Positions 17,346-29,517 are shown, counted from the first letter of the stretch. The stretch: 64,000 nt of DNA from Clostridium beijerinckii HUN142 (GCF_000621745.1 NZ_JHXK01000020.1:62001-126000); one strand, 5' to 3'. Numbers and translations: made by a program. The notes: generated from the sequence alone by a model not told the origin.

Positions 17346-17363
17346 ATGTATTATGAAATACAT
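17346..17363 (+). promoter_or_regulatory. Start-codon hairpin of the GH23 gene
   Basis: ATGTATT - ATGA - AATACAT: seven perfect pairs with the ATG start in the loop, directly after AAGGAG. Compared with 15499-15516, one A-T pair becomes G-C by changes on both sides. Confidence 0.55.
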
Positions 17364-18306
17364 GAAATTAAAAAAATTATTTGCTTTCGCTGTAGTATTT
17401 TCGTTTGCATTACCACAAATGTCAATACTAGCCAAGGCAGCAACAACAGAAGCATCCACAGTAATTGTCTCTGCATCTGTAGCTTATGCTAATTGGGATG
17501 CCAACAAAGCTTATGTAAGTGGAGATACTGTTAATTATGAAGGTAAAAATTATAAAGCTAAATGGTGGACACAAGGTGATAAGCCCGGTTCAGCTGATGT
17601 TTGGGAATTGATTGGAACAGCACCATCTAACCCTAGTAATAATACTTATGCTGCTTGGGACAGTAGTAAAGCTTATGTATCTGGTGATATTGTTTCTTAT
17701 CAGAACAGTAATTACAAAGCTAAATGGTGGACTCAAGGTGATAAGCCTGGTTCAGCTGATGTTTGGGAATTGATTGGAGCAGGACCTACAACCCCAACAA
17801 ATCCAACAAACCCTACAAACCCTACAAACCCTACAAACCCTACAAACCCCTCAGTATCAAAGCCTGCTGAAGCTCCAAATGATATATGGGGATATGCACT
17901 TAATGCTGATAAGAAATTTGGTAAAAATGGAGACTTTGCTTTATTAATATGTGCTGTTATTAAAAAAGAATGTAATTATGGAGCAGGTTTAGGTGGTAGT
18001 CCATCTTCTGGAGACGGATTAATGCAAGTAGAACCAAACACTAGAAATGCTTATTCGAGTGAGTTCCAATCAACATATGGACATGCCTACAATCATAGTA
18101 ATCTTCAAGACCAAGTATATATGGGATCAATGATTATAAATGATAACATTAAGCAATTTGGTAATATATACAATGGTCTATTACATTACAATGGAGGACC
18201 AAACTGGTATCCAGGAGCTACAGATTCATATGGCCGTCCAATTCTAGCAGATCAATATGCAAATGCAGTGTATGCGACATATAAAAGCTATGGTGGAAAA
18301 AACTAG
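17353..18306 (+). CDS. Secreted chitin-binding GH23-type lysozyme/chitinase
   Basis: 317 residues: signal peptide ~1-30, two CBM5/12 modules (~45-88 and ~99-142, each AKWWTQGDKPGSADVWELIG), a (Pro-Thr-Asn) linker, then a lysozyme-like domain (~172-317) with ICAVIKKECNYG (catalytic Glu206), GDGLMQVEPNTRNAY and LHYNGG, as in goose-type lysozymes and soluble lytic transglycosylases. GH23 domains fused to chitin-binding modules include true chitinases, so chitin is a likely substrate besides peptidoglycan. The signal peptide and leader are paralogous to those of the chitinase just upstream. Stop TAG is followed immediately by TAA, then a strong terminator. Confidence 0.85.
   Translation: MKYMKLKKLFAFAVVFSFALPQMSILAKAATTEASTVIVSASVAYANWDANKAYVSGDTVNYEGKNYKAKWWTQGDKPGSADVWELIGTAPSNPSNNTYAAWDSSKAYVSGDIVSYQNSNYKAKWWTQGDKPGSADVWELIGAGPTTPTNPTNPTNPTNPTNPTNPSVSKPAEAPNDIWGYALNADKKFGKNGDFALLICAVIKKECNYGAGLGGSPSSGDGLMQVEPNTRNAYSSEFQSTYGHAYNHSNLQDQVYMGSMIINDNIKQFGNIYNGLLHYNGGPNWYPGATDSYGRPILADQYANAVYATYKSYGGKN
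17794..17847 (+). repeat. Six 9-nt tandem repeats encoding a Pro-Thr-Asn linker
   Basis: Units of the type CCTACAAAC, the last four identical, encode the flexible linker of the GH23 protein. Prone to slippage, which would change linker length by three residues per unit. Confidence 0.85.
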
Positions 18307-18401
18307 TAAGCAAAGTAAATGGACAAGTCCATTAGAATCAAAAGTATTTTAGAATTATATATAACAACTGAGCACAGAAAATACAGTTAACTTATAAATT
18401 C

Positions 18402-18439
18402 AAAGAAACACCCTCTTCGAAAAAAAAGGGTGTTTCTTT
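18402..18439 (+). terminator. Terminator of the GH23 gene
   Basis: Perfect 13-bp stem AAAGAAACACCCT / AGGGTGTTTCTTT. Confidence 0.9.
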
Positions 18440-18441
18440 AA

Positions 18442-18555
18442 ATTTATGAGCTAAATGGTGGACAATTTGCAAATGTTACAATACCAAGTAGTGTAACAAA
18501 AATGAGTAATGCTATCTTTCTTAATTGCTTAAATTTAGCAAAAAGAGCAAAGTAG
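18442..18555 (+). pseudogene. Fragment of a BspA-type leucine-rich-repeat (LRR_5) gene
   Basis: One frame reads FANVTIPSSVTKMSNAIFLN followed by CLNLAKRAK and a stop, the hallmark of LRR_5 repeats of secreted clostridial proteins. It has no start, signal or further repeats, so it is a remnant of a larger secreted protein gene. Confidence 0.6.
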
Positions 18556-18598
18556 AAAATTTAATTCCTACACTGCCTTATATATCGCATTTAAATTA

Positions 18599-20032
<1,434 letters not shown>

Positions 20033-20174
20033 TTATAATTTATAATATTTATATTTTCCTACAAAATGTTTATATACTCTGTGTTGAATACTAAATTCTC
20101 AAAATTTATTTTAGTAATAATGCTAGCAAGCATATCTAAAAATATCTTAACTAGCATAATTTATCAATATTATT

Positions 20175-20246
20175 TTATCCAGTAGCTAGCATACGTAACA
20201 CTCTCGCTTATTTAAGCGAGAGCTAACGGCTGCACGCTCCTGGACA
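20175..20246 (+). repeat. Structured 70-nt element, copy 1 (inverted relative to copy 2)
   Basis: Starts TTATCCAGTAGC and ends CACGCTCCTGGACA. It can fold with outer TATCCAG/CTGGACA, a GTAGC/GCTGC helix and a perfect inner stem CTCTCGCTTA/TAAGCGAGAG. About three quarters identical to 22250-22319 on the other strand, with helices kept by paired changes. Lies between bglP and bglA. Confidence 0.6.
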
Positions 20247-20314
20247 TTGTGCCCTTTGATGGTATAAGTTCAACTAAGGTTTATATAAGGATCAAACCTC
20301 ATCTAAATCAAGTT

Positions 20315-22222
<1,908 letters not shown>

Positions 22223-22249
22223 TTAAAATTAAGTTATTTTTAGATTAAC

Positions 22250-22319
22250 TTATCCATGAGCGTGTAGCCGTTAACTCCACTTAAAAGTTAGAGTATTACA
22301 GATACTAGCTACCGGATAA
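22250..22319 (-). repeat. Structured 70-nt element, copy 2, in the bglP leader
   Basis: On the minus strand: TTATCCGGTAGCTAG ... CGGCTACACGCTC ATGGATAA. Outer TTATCC/GGATAA and GTAGC/GCTAC helices are perfect; the inner hairpin is present in altered form. In sense orientation in the bglP mRNA leader, so it could be a cis-acting RNA or a palindromic repeat element. Confidence 0.55.
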
Positions 22320-22359
22320 ATTTTTTGGAATTAATTTTAATGAAGTAAAGCCCGTAACA

Positions 22360-22386
22360 CAGTTTTTCTGCTTACAGTAACTACCT
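22360..22386 (-). promoter_or_regulatory. Degenerate ribonucleic antiterminator (RAT) site before bglP
   Basis: On the minus strand GGTAGTTACTG-TAAG-CAGAAAAACTG resembles the LicT/SacT RAT core GTTACTG ... GCAGGCAAAAC. No clear overlapping terminator is visible. Confidence 0.4.
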
Positions 22387-22499
22387 TGCATTTAGATTTA
22401 TTTTGTTTATAATTTTATAAAAAATATCTAAGAATCATAAAAGAGCGCTCATTTTACATTTCTCAGGTATAGATTGCATTGTAAATTAACAGTCCGTTT

Positions 22500-23339
22500 T
22501 TATTCAGTTTGCTTTGTAACTCTGTTAATATGAACTGCTAAATACATCATTTCTTCATCAGTAAGCTCAGAATTAAATTCACTCTTTACGTATTTTTTAA
22601 TTTTTTCTGCACATTTATATGCTTCTTTATATTTTTCTCTCATTATTTTAGAAAGGCTTGTATCCTCATCTTCAATTTCATTTCCTCTAAAAATTCTTTG
22701 TGAAAAGAATTTTAAATGAGTAACAAACCTTTCATAATGAAGTGAATATTCATCCAATTCTAACTTATAATGAAATTTTACTATGTTTAAAATATTTTGA
22801 ATCATATTAGTCATGCTCATAGTGTCATCTATATTACTAGAATTTAATTGAGCGTTTACAATATGTAATGCTATATTAGCAGCTTCATCTTCTGGTAAAT
22901 CAACATGTAATCTTTTCTCAATTATTTGAAGTGCCTCTTTACCAATTAGAAACTCATGATTATAAAATCTTTTTATCTCCCACAATAATGCATTTTTGAA
23001 TTGTAATCCTTTATTAACTCTTTCCATTGCAAAACTTATATGATCTGTTAATAGAATATAAATATTATCATTAAGCTTCTTACCTAGAGAGTATCTTGCA
23101 TAAGATACTATTTCATTGGTTGTTTGTATGACTTCTAAAGGAATATCTGATAATAATTCTATTAACTTATTTGAATAGTTTTTGTCTTCAAGAGAATAAA
23201 TCTTTTCCACTTTATCTTTATCAATAATTTCTCCAGCCTTTTTTTTAAATCCAAGTCCACATCCCATAACAAGAACTTCTTTATTGTTATTATCAAAAGA
23301 TTGAACCAAATTGTTATTAATTACTTTCTCTATCTTCAT
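22500..23339 (-). CDS. licT: BglG/LicT-family transcription antiterminator
   Basis: 279 residues starting MKIEKVINNN at ATG 23339, which follows AAAGGGG; the upstream codons in the same frame are leader. RNA-binding CAT domain (~1-55), PRD1 (~65-165) and PRD2 (~170-279), with regulatory histidines in LLTDHISFA, IALHIVN, FVTHLKF and LAVHINR. It is phosphorylated by the PTS and, when active, binds RAT sequences to prevent termination. A good RAT/terminator pair precedes its own gene, implying autoregulation, and the next two genes are transporter and hydrolase. Confidence 0.93.
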   Translation of the reverse strand: MKIEKVINNNLVQSFDNNNKEVLVMGCGLGFKKKAGEIIDKDKVEKIYSLEDKNYSNKLIELLSDIPLEVIQTTNEIVSYARYSLGKKLNDNIYILLTDHISFAMERVNKGLQFKNALLWEIKRFYNHEFLIGKEALQIIEKRLHVDLPEDEAANIALHIVNAQLNSSNIDDTMSMTNMIQNILNIVKFHYKLELDEYSLHYERFVTHLKFFSQRIFRGNEIEDEDTSLSKIMREKYKEAYKCAEKIKKYVKSEFNSELTDEEMMYLAVHINRVTKQTE

Positions 23340-23445
23340 AAATATTCCCCTTTGACATAAGTAAATTAATTTAAAAGACACACTAGCTATTAGTAAATTG
23401 TAATTTAAAGTGCTTTATCTAAAGTAGTTTTTATTATTATGACAC

Positions 23446-23526
23446 AAAAAAAGACCGTACCACAACAAATAATACTAATAAATATTATCTATAAAATGGT
23501 AAAGCCTGCATAACCAGTAACATTCC
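23446..23526 (-). promoter_or_regulatory. LicT RAT site overlapping a terminator, upstream of licT
   Basis: On the minus strand the RAT reads GGAATGTTACTG-GTTAT-GCAGGCTTTACC (23498-23526), very close to the family consensus. Its 3' arm GGCTTTACCA can instead pair with TGGTACGGTC (23453-23462), followed by seven T: a mutually exclusive terminator. This is the classic BglG/LicT antitermination layout. Confidence 0.85.
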
Positions 23527-23688
23527 TTTTAATTTATGTTAAGGATATCATAAGATTCTTAGCCTGTCAATCGTTTTCCATGAATTATCAATAACTTCTA
23601 TGATAAAAACTCATAGAGTAGTTGTCAAATGATAACTATATTGTTATAATATCTCTTAACTAATAATAATTATCAAAGGAGTTTTCAT

Positions 23689-24162
23689 ATGACTAAAAAA
23701 GATAATAGAGAATTAATTTTAAATATGGTTAACTTTTATAGTTTGTTTAATGTTGAGTTTATAGATCTCATTCCAGACCTAACTAATACAGAAATAACTC
23801 CCCTTCTTTCAAAAATACTGAATTTTATTCATTTTGAAGGTACCACTACAGCATCAAGAATAAGTAAAAAATTAAATATATCTGTACCAAATACGAGCAG
23901 AAGTATTAATGCTTTATATAATCTTGGTTACTTGATAAAAAAACAAGATGAAAAAGATAAAAGAATTGTTTATTTATCACTATCAAATAAATCATTAAAT
24001 CTCATTTCATCTGTTGCTGCATCTGGCGAAGATATTTTTTTAGAACGATTTAATGTTCTTTCTAATGAAGAAATAGCTGAGTTATCTCAATCACTATTAA
24101 AAGCTCAGAACTTGATTATAAAAATGCGAGATCTATATGAAGATAAGAAAACTATGAAATAA
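23689..24162 (+). CDS. MarR-family transcriptional regulator
   Basis: 157 residues with winged helix (TTASRISKKLNISVPNTSRS, then wing KKQDEKDKRIVYLSLS). AAGGAG precedes the ATG. Followed after 22 bp by a chemoreceptor gene in the same direction, so the two are probably co-transcribed. The inducer is unknown. Confidence 0.88.
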   Translation: MTKKDNRELILNMVNFYSLFNVEFIDLIPDLTNTEITPLLSKILNFIHFEGTTTASRISKKLNISVPNTSRSINALYNLGYLIKKQDEKDKRIVYLSLSNKSLNLISSVAASGEDIFLERFNVLSNEEIAELSQSLLKAQNLIIKMRDLYEDKKTMK

Positions 24163-24184
24163 ATATTAAGGAGATGGTTTAATT

Positions 24185-26179
24185 ATGTTTATAAAAACTA
24201 TAAAATCAAAATTAATTATTCTGATAAGTATATTACTCTTAGTTGTAAGCACTGGATTTGGGATTATTTCATATATTAATGCATCTAACGCTTTAATATC
24301 AAATATTAAAAAGACATTACCAGAAATAGCTATCCAGGCTTCTAATACTGTTCAAGCTAATTTAGATAATCAATTAAATTCACTGGAAGTTACTGCTAAG
24401 ACTGCTTCATTAAGCAATGATACTCCAGATAAATTAATGACTATTTTAAAAGCTGAAGCAAAAAGAAATGGCAGTATTAAAATGGGATACGCTGATATGA
24501 ATGGAAATATTATATATACTACTGGTGAACAAACTAATATAAAAGATACTACTTATTTTAAAAAATCAATGTCTGGAGATAATTTTATTAATGATCCTGA
24601 AGTTAATGAAGACAAAACTGCAATGACAATGGTATATTCAGTACCAATAAAAAATGATGACTCAATTATAGGCGTGTTAGTATCAGTTAGAGATGGAATG
24701 GAACTTAGTGATATGATTAAGAAGATCTCTTTTGGTAAAACTGGAAGTGCCTATATGATTAACAGTCAAAGCAATAGTATTGCTTATAAAGATTCAAGTA
24801 TGCCATTAAATCAATATAATTCTATAAGAGAAGCAGAAAAAGATCCTAGTCTAAAAGGTATCGCTGATATGCAAAAGAGAATGATAGCTGGTGAAACTGG
24901 TTTAAGTTTATATACTTTTGGTGGAAAAGAATCTTATGGTGGCTTTGCTCCAATCGAAAAAGAAAAATGGTCGGTAGTTGTTATTTTAGAGAAATCTGAA
25001 CTTTTATCAGAACTTAACTCTCTAAAATTCTCAATAACCCTTACATCTATATTGTTTTTGTTTATTGGAATTCTTGTAATTTATATTATTTCAAATAGGC
25101 TATCTAAAAGAATCCGATATGCTTCTAATTCCTTAAATATATTGGCTACTGGAAATTTTACTAATAAGATAAGTGAAAAATATTTATACGTTAAAGATGA
25201 AATTGGTGATATCGCTAACTCCATGAATACTATGCAGAACTCAATTGGAGATATGATTAAAATGTCTAAGGACAGTTCCCTAATAATTGATGAAAACTCA
25301 AGTAATTTATCAACTATATCTCAAAATATGGTCTTATCTTCTAATAATGTGGCAAATTCAATGCAAGAGGTAGCAAGTGGAATCAATTCTCAAGCGAATA
25401 ACCTAATGGAAATCACTACAACTTTAAATATCTTCAGCAGCAAACTTGAAGATATAGTAATGAACACTAAAGATATAGATAAAAATACAATAATAATGAA
25501 TGAACTTGCAAATAATAGCAGCTCAAGCATGAAGTTATTAATGGATACAGTAAGCAGCATAAGTTTATCTTTTAAAAATTTATCTAATAAAATTATTACT
25601 TTTAGCAGCAATATAAAAGAAATAAATAACATAGTACAAATTATTAATTCAATAGCAGATCAAACTAACTTGTTAGCATTAAATGCATCTATAGAAGCTG
25701 CAAATGCTGGTGAAGCCGGCAAGGGTTTTGGAGTGGTAGCAAATGAAGTAAAGGTCTTGGCAGAACAAACAAAGTCTTCATCTCAAAATATTAGTAAATT
25801 AGTATCTGATATATCTAATGATACTAATGTAATAAAAGATGATACAAATAGCATGACCACAGATCTCAACAATCAAGTTAGCATTATAAATGAAACTATA
25901 AACTCATTTGAAAATATAATTGATGTTATTAAAACTGTAATTCCAAAAGTTCAAACTGTAAATGTAGCAACTATAGAAATAAATAAAGAAAAGGATGATA
26001 TTCTTGATAAGATTGAAAGTACATCTGCTATAGCCGAAGAAATATCTGCTTCATCTGAAGAAATATCTGCTTCTACTGACGAAATGTACAAGCTATCTAA
26101 TGAAGTCGCAAAAGCTTCTGCTACCTTAAATAATATGACAAAGAAATTAATCACTGAGCAAAATAAATTTATAGTTTAA
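24185..26179 (+). CDS. Methyl-accepting chemotaxis protein with Cache-type sensor
   Basis: 664 residues: membrane segment ~8-30, extracellular double-Cache-like domain (~35-275; [30 protein letters not shown]), second membrane segment ~281-303, HAMP, and cytoplasmic signalling domain with the hairpin tip [20 protein letters not shown]. It senses an external small molecule, often amino or organic acids in this fold, and signals to CheA. Confidence 0.93.
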   Translation: MFIKTIKSKLIILISILLLVVSTGFGIISYINASNALISNIKKTLPEIAIQASNTVQANLDNQLNSLEVTAKTASLSNDTPDKLMTILKAEAKRNGSIKMGYADMNGNIIYTTGEQTNIKDTTYFKKSMSGDNFINDPEVNEDKTAMTMVYSVPIKNDDSIIGVLVSVRDGMELSDMIKKISFGKTGSAYMINSQSNSIAYKDSSMPLNQYNSIREAEKDPSLKGIADMQKRMIAGETGLSLYTFGGKESYGGFAPIEKEKWSVVVILEKSELLSELNSLKFSITLTSILFLFIGILVIYIISNRLSKRIRYASNSLNILATGNFTNKISEKYLYVKDEIGDIANSMNTMQNSIGDMIKMSKDSSLIIDENSSNLSTISQNMVLSSNNVANSMQEVASGINSQANNLMEITTTLNIFSSKLEDIVMNTKDIDKNTIIMNELANNSSSSMKLLMDTVSSISLSFKNLSNKIITFSSNIKEINNIVQIINSIADQTNLLALNASIEAANAGEAGKGFGVVANEVKVLAEQTKSSSQNISKLVSDISNDTNVIKDDTNSMTTDLNNQVSIINETINSFENIIDVIKTVIPKVQTVNVATIEINKEKDDILDKIESTSAIAEEISASSEEISASTDEMYKLSNEVAKASATLNNMTKKLITEQNKFIV

Positions 26180-26229
26180 TTATTATGAAATATATTTAAT
26201 TTAACAAAATATTTGGAGGTGTTTATTAT

Positions 26230-26994
26230 ATGATTAAACCTTTATTTTTAGCTCATGGTTCACCTATGATGGCAATTGAGCAAAGCGTGTATACTAAATT
26301 TTTAAATGATCTTGGAGGATCTATTAACCCCAAAGCTATAGTTGTGTTCACAGCCCATTGGACAACTGAAACACTTACTATTTCTGCTTCTGATTCTATA
26401 TATGATACTGTATATGATTTTTATGGATTTACAGAAGAACTCTATAAAATTAAATACCCTGCTAGAGGTTCTAGCACTATTGCAACAAAAATTAAAAATA
26501 AATTAATAAATTCAGGTATTGATGTAAAAACAGATTTAACAAGAGGCTTGGATCACGGTGCATGGACTCTTTTAAAGCATCTTTATCCAAAAGCTAATAT
26601 ACCAGTTGTTCAAGTTTCTATAAATTATACTCTACCTATTGAGCAGCAGATTAAAATAGGTAATGCCCTCAAAGAACTTGATGCTGAAGATATTTTGATT
26701 CTTGGAAGTGGAAATACAGTTCATAATCTAAGATTGGTTAATTTTAATAGTAAGACAATTGATTCTTGGTCTAAAGAATTTGATGATTGGTTAATTGACA
26801 AGATAGGAAACAAGGAGATAAATGCCCTTAATAACTATAAAAAATATGCTCCTCATGCTAACTTAGCAGTTCCAACCGCAGATCATCTTGTCCCACTATT
26901 TATAGCTTTAGGCAGCAGTTCAGAATTAACCCCTAGAGTTATATTTAGAGATTACCAATTAGGAAACTTAAGTTATCTTTGCTATGAATTTTAG
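26230..26994 (+). CDS. LigB-type extradiol dioxygenase family protein (DODA/YgiD-like)
   Basis: 254 residues, full length for the class III extradiol dioxygenase family of 4,5-DOPA dioxygenase. Candidate metal ligands are in FLAHGSP, FTAHW and GSGNTVHNLR, with a further His in DHGAW. YgiD-type members bind zinc and cleave catecholic substrates; the role in an anaerobe is unclear. GGAGG before the ATG; a terminator follows. Confidence 0.85.
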   Translation: MIKPLFLAHGSPMMAIEQSVYTKFLNDLGGSINPKAIVVFTAHWTTETLTISASDSIYDTVYDFYGFTEELYKIKYPARGSSTIATKIKNKLINSGIDVKTDLTRGLDHGAWTLLKHLYPKANIPVVQVSINYTLPIEQQIKIGNALKELDAEDILILGSGNTVHNLRLVNFNSKTIDSWSKEFDDWLIDKIGNKEINALNNYKKYAPHANLAVPTADHLVPLFIALGSSSELTPRVIFRDYQLGNLSYLCYEF

Positions 26995-27045
26995 ACAGAT
27001 TTGCCTTGAACCTCAGCCTTTTCAGTTTAGATTTTAGTTCTTTTG

Positions 27046-27086
27046 ATAAGAGGATTTATGATTTCATTTGTCATTAATCCTCTTAT
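27046..27086 (+). terminator. Terminator of the LigB-type gene
   Basis: Perfect 11-bp arms ATAAGAGGATT / AATCCTCTTAT. The rest of 27087-27347 has no supported gene; a short frame (27203-27300, ETKHVVEDLTGYKYEKIKI) may be debris. Confidence 0.75.
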
Positions 27087-27347
27087 ATGTTTTGTTTATT
27101 CAATATATTTATATTTAGTCTGTACCTTTAATCTTAACCCACATATACATAAGGTTATCAAAAATTAAATGGATCGTCTTCAATCTGATTTCTTAAAAGA
27201 ATGATTTTACTACTGAAACAAAGCATGTTGTTGAAGATTTAACTGGATATAAATATGAAAAAATCAAGATTAGCAAGATTATTAGCAGGCACATTATTCA
27301 ATTTTCAAGGATCAATTCAGTTTATCTAACATTAATTCATGATGCAT

Positions 27348-27899
27348 TTATCCAACTAAATTTTCCCCATCTTTAAATGCTCTTAAAGATAAATCATTAA
27401 AAATTTCATCATCAGTTCCACAGTAGTGAATGCAATCCTCTAATTTCCAACCAAATACGTCAAAAATATTATTAACATATTTAATGGCTTCTGCACCTTT
27501 TTTAGGATCTAAGCTTCCTTGAGCAAATACAGTTATTAACTTTTTACCTGGATGTCTAGGAATAAACTTATTGGGAAGCTCTTCAACCATTGGAAACGTA
27601 CGATCTAACCAAGTTTTTGCCTGACCTGTAATTTGGTACATATATATTGGGGAACCAAATGCAATGGCATCTGCCTCATCAATAGCCTTATACATTGGTT
27701 GTAAATAATCATTAACAGCACATCCATCATGAGTACGACAATAAAAGCATCCTTGGCATCCACGAATTCCAGTATTATTTAAATCAAATTCAATAACCTC
27801 AGCGCCTTTTGATTTTGCTCCTTTTGCTACTTGATCTAATAATTTTGTTGTATATCCATTCTTTCTTGGACTACCTTTAAAAATAACCACTTTTGTCAT
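27348..27899 (-). CDS. NADPH-dependent FMN reductase / iron-sulfur flavoprotein
   Basis: 183 residues starting MTKVVIFKGSPRKNG (ATG 27899, AAGGAGAG eight bases upstream; the longer frame upstream lacks a site). Flavodoxin-like fold with FMN loop GSPRKNGYT. The cysteine pattern C-x2-C-x2-C-x5-C (GCQGCFYCRTHDGC) is that of Isf-type iron-sulfur flavoproteins, so it probably holds a 4Fe-4S cluster and FMN for electron transfer or oxidant detoxification. Confidence 0.85.
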   Translation of the reverse strand: MTKVVIFKGSPRKNGYTTKLLDQVAKGAKSKGAEVIEFDLNNTGIRGCQGCFYCRTHDGCAVNDYLQPMYKAIDEADAIAFGSPIYMYQITGQAKTWLDRTFPMVEELPNKFIPRHPGKKLITVFAQGSLDPKKGAEAIKYVNNIFDVFGWKLEDCIHYCGTDDEIFNDLSLRAFKDGENLVG

Positions 27900-27950
27900 T
27901 TCGCATCTCTCCTTATAATATAAAAATGTATATAATTTCTGCTTATTAAC

Positions 27951-28272
27951 ACATAAGTCTAAGTTCAAAGTTGGTTATCTATATAGATAACCCAATTATA
28001 AGTTAGATTTATACCATGAAATATATCTCAACTAGAAATAAGAATTATGCTTTTGTGAAATGTTTCATTAGGAATTTGATGGTTTTGATTCTTAGATTAA
28101 AAGTTGTTCCAAGTATGCTAGTTCAAAGCTTGCCTTTGAGGCTAGCATCTTGGGTGCAACTTGTGATCTTAGAATCATACATCATAATTTCCTTAGAAAC
28201 TGGAACAATAGCATAATCCTTATTTCGGCGAGACATATGCATAAGTTCAGGTCTTAATTGGGTTATCTATAT
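27951..28272. repeat. Large palindromic element A, with an abutting end of another copy
   Basis: 27981-28272 is a divergent member of the repeat family also seen at B-E. A central hairpin pairs GTTGTTCCAAGTATGCTAG with CTAGCATCTTGGGTGCAAC (about 28107-28166). 27951-27982 looks like the right end of another copy, making the perfect 20-bp palindrome GGTTATCTATATAGATAACC at the junction. Its right end reaches into the last codons of the neighbouring hydrolase gene. Confidence 0.65.
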
Positions 28273-29470
28273 CCCTAAGAATCTTTTCAATCCAACTGAA
28301 AATACGTTCATTTGCGATTAATTTAGCTCCAGCTTGGCAGTGGAATTCAGCACCTTCTTCAGCTGTAAATAAAGTAAAATCTTTATAGCAGTTAAGCTCC
28401 TCATACAATTGCCTTGCTTGATCTCTAAGAAGTTTGTCATTTTCTGAATCAACGATTAAGGTAGGGCATTGTATTTTTTCTGCCAATCCTTTCATATAAA
28501 AATCACCAACTTTTAGGATAAATTCAGCAGGGGTACTTACACCAAATACATACATGCCTTGTGAAAAACTCCATTTTGCTTTTGAGCTTAGTTCCATTAT
28601 TTCTTTTATAGCTTTATTAAATCTTTCTGAATCAGAACGTGCGAAATTTAAAAATTCTGCTCTTTGCATATTAAATATACTTGTAAATCCTCCCAAAAAG
28701 TCATATACTCCTCCATTTGCAATGCAAGCTGCAAGCCTAGTTTCAAAAGCTGCTGCTCTAGGGGCAAGATACCCGCCTAAACTTTGTCCCCATAAGACAA
28801 TTTTCTTTTGGTCTACTTCTCTTCTTGTAAGCAGATAGTTTACAACTGGAGTTATAACTTTTTCATAGTCATGTCTAAAAAATAGTTTTTGCTTATGTAC
28901 TGCTTCTCCTTGTCCTGGCCCTTCGAAAGTTATACAATGCATACCGTGTTCAAGTGCATCCATTGCCACTCCGTAAAATGCTTCCTTTGTTCCATCAAAG
29001 CCAGTCATAGCAATTAAAACTGGTTTTGGTTCATCTGAATCCTCTAATTTATAAAAATGTCCTGGAAGTGTTGTATTTTCATAAGGGATTTTCACTTCTT
29101 CAATAAGAGGCTTGTTCAGCTTCATAACATATGAAAAGCAATCTAGGCTTGCACTATATAATTTCTCTATCTTTGGGTCTTCTGGATTTTCATGAAGGTA
29201 GAATTCTGCAATTCTATAGTAATTAGAAGCTCTAAGATAAGATTTTCTTGCACTTATTAAATGGCCATTTGAGTAGCTATCCTCTGCAACTTTTTGCAAA
29301 CGCTTGGCTGTTTTAGTCCATTCTTCACACCAGCTCTCATAATCTCCTTCTTTAATTTTTTCTGCTGTCGAAACTACTTCTCCTATATCTGCAGCTTTGA
29401 AGACAGTGTCTCCAAGAAGTCCTAATACCTTGGATGCAAATTGATCATCTTCAAAAATCAAATTATTCAT
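28247..29470 (-). CDS. Alpha/beta hydrolase (FrsA/DUF1100-like)
   Basis: About 407 residues. The N-terminal ~120 residues are helical and the rest is an alpha/beta-hydrolase fold with nucleophile Ser in LWGQSLGGY, an Asp in LIVDSENDKLL and His in EFHCQAG. The overall form resembles 2,6-dihydroxypseudooxynicotine hydrolase and FrsA-type esterases; the substrate is unknown. ATG 29470 is seven bases after AAAGGAG; the ATG at 29476 is too close. The last codons (DNPIKT) and the stop lie inside palindromic element A, so the original C-terminus may have been altered. Divergent from a TetR gene. Confidence 0.85.
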   Translation of the reverse strand: MNNLIFEDDQFASKVLGLLGDTVFKAADIGEVVSTAEKIKEGDYESWCEEWTKTAKRLQKVAEDSYSNGHLISARKSYLRASNYYRIAEFYLHENPEDPKIEKLYSASLDCFSYVMKLNKPLIEEVKIPYENTTLPGHFYKLEDSDEPKPVLIAMTGFDGTKEAFYGVAMDALEHGMHCITFEGPGQGEAVHKQKLFFRHDYEKVITPVVNYLLTRREVDQKKIVLWGQSLGGYLAPRAAAFETRLAACIANGGVYDFLGGFTSIFNMQRAEFLNFARSDSERFNKAIKEIMELSSKAKWSFSQGMYVFGVSTPAEFILKVGDFYMKGLAEKIQCPTLIVDSENDKLLRDQARQLYEELNCYKDFTLFTAEEGAEFHCQAGAKLIANERIFSWIEKILRDIDNPIKT

Positions 29471-29502
29471 GGTCATTCTCCTTTATAGTATTTATTGTTT
29501 AT

Positions 29503-29517
29503 GCAACACCTTGTTGC
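29503..29517. promoter_or_regulatory. Operator of the TetR/hydrolase divergent pair
   Basis: Perfect inverted repeat GCAACA-CCT-TGTTGC between the two divergent genes, close to the hydrolase start. Confidence 0.6.

Noticed and set aside
17794..17847. Tandem repeat as a CRISPR or origin iteron
   Set aside because: It is an in-frame 9-nt repeat encoding a Pro-Thr-Asn linker inside a gene.
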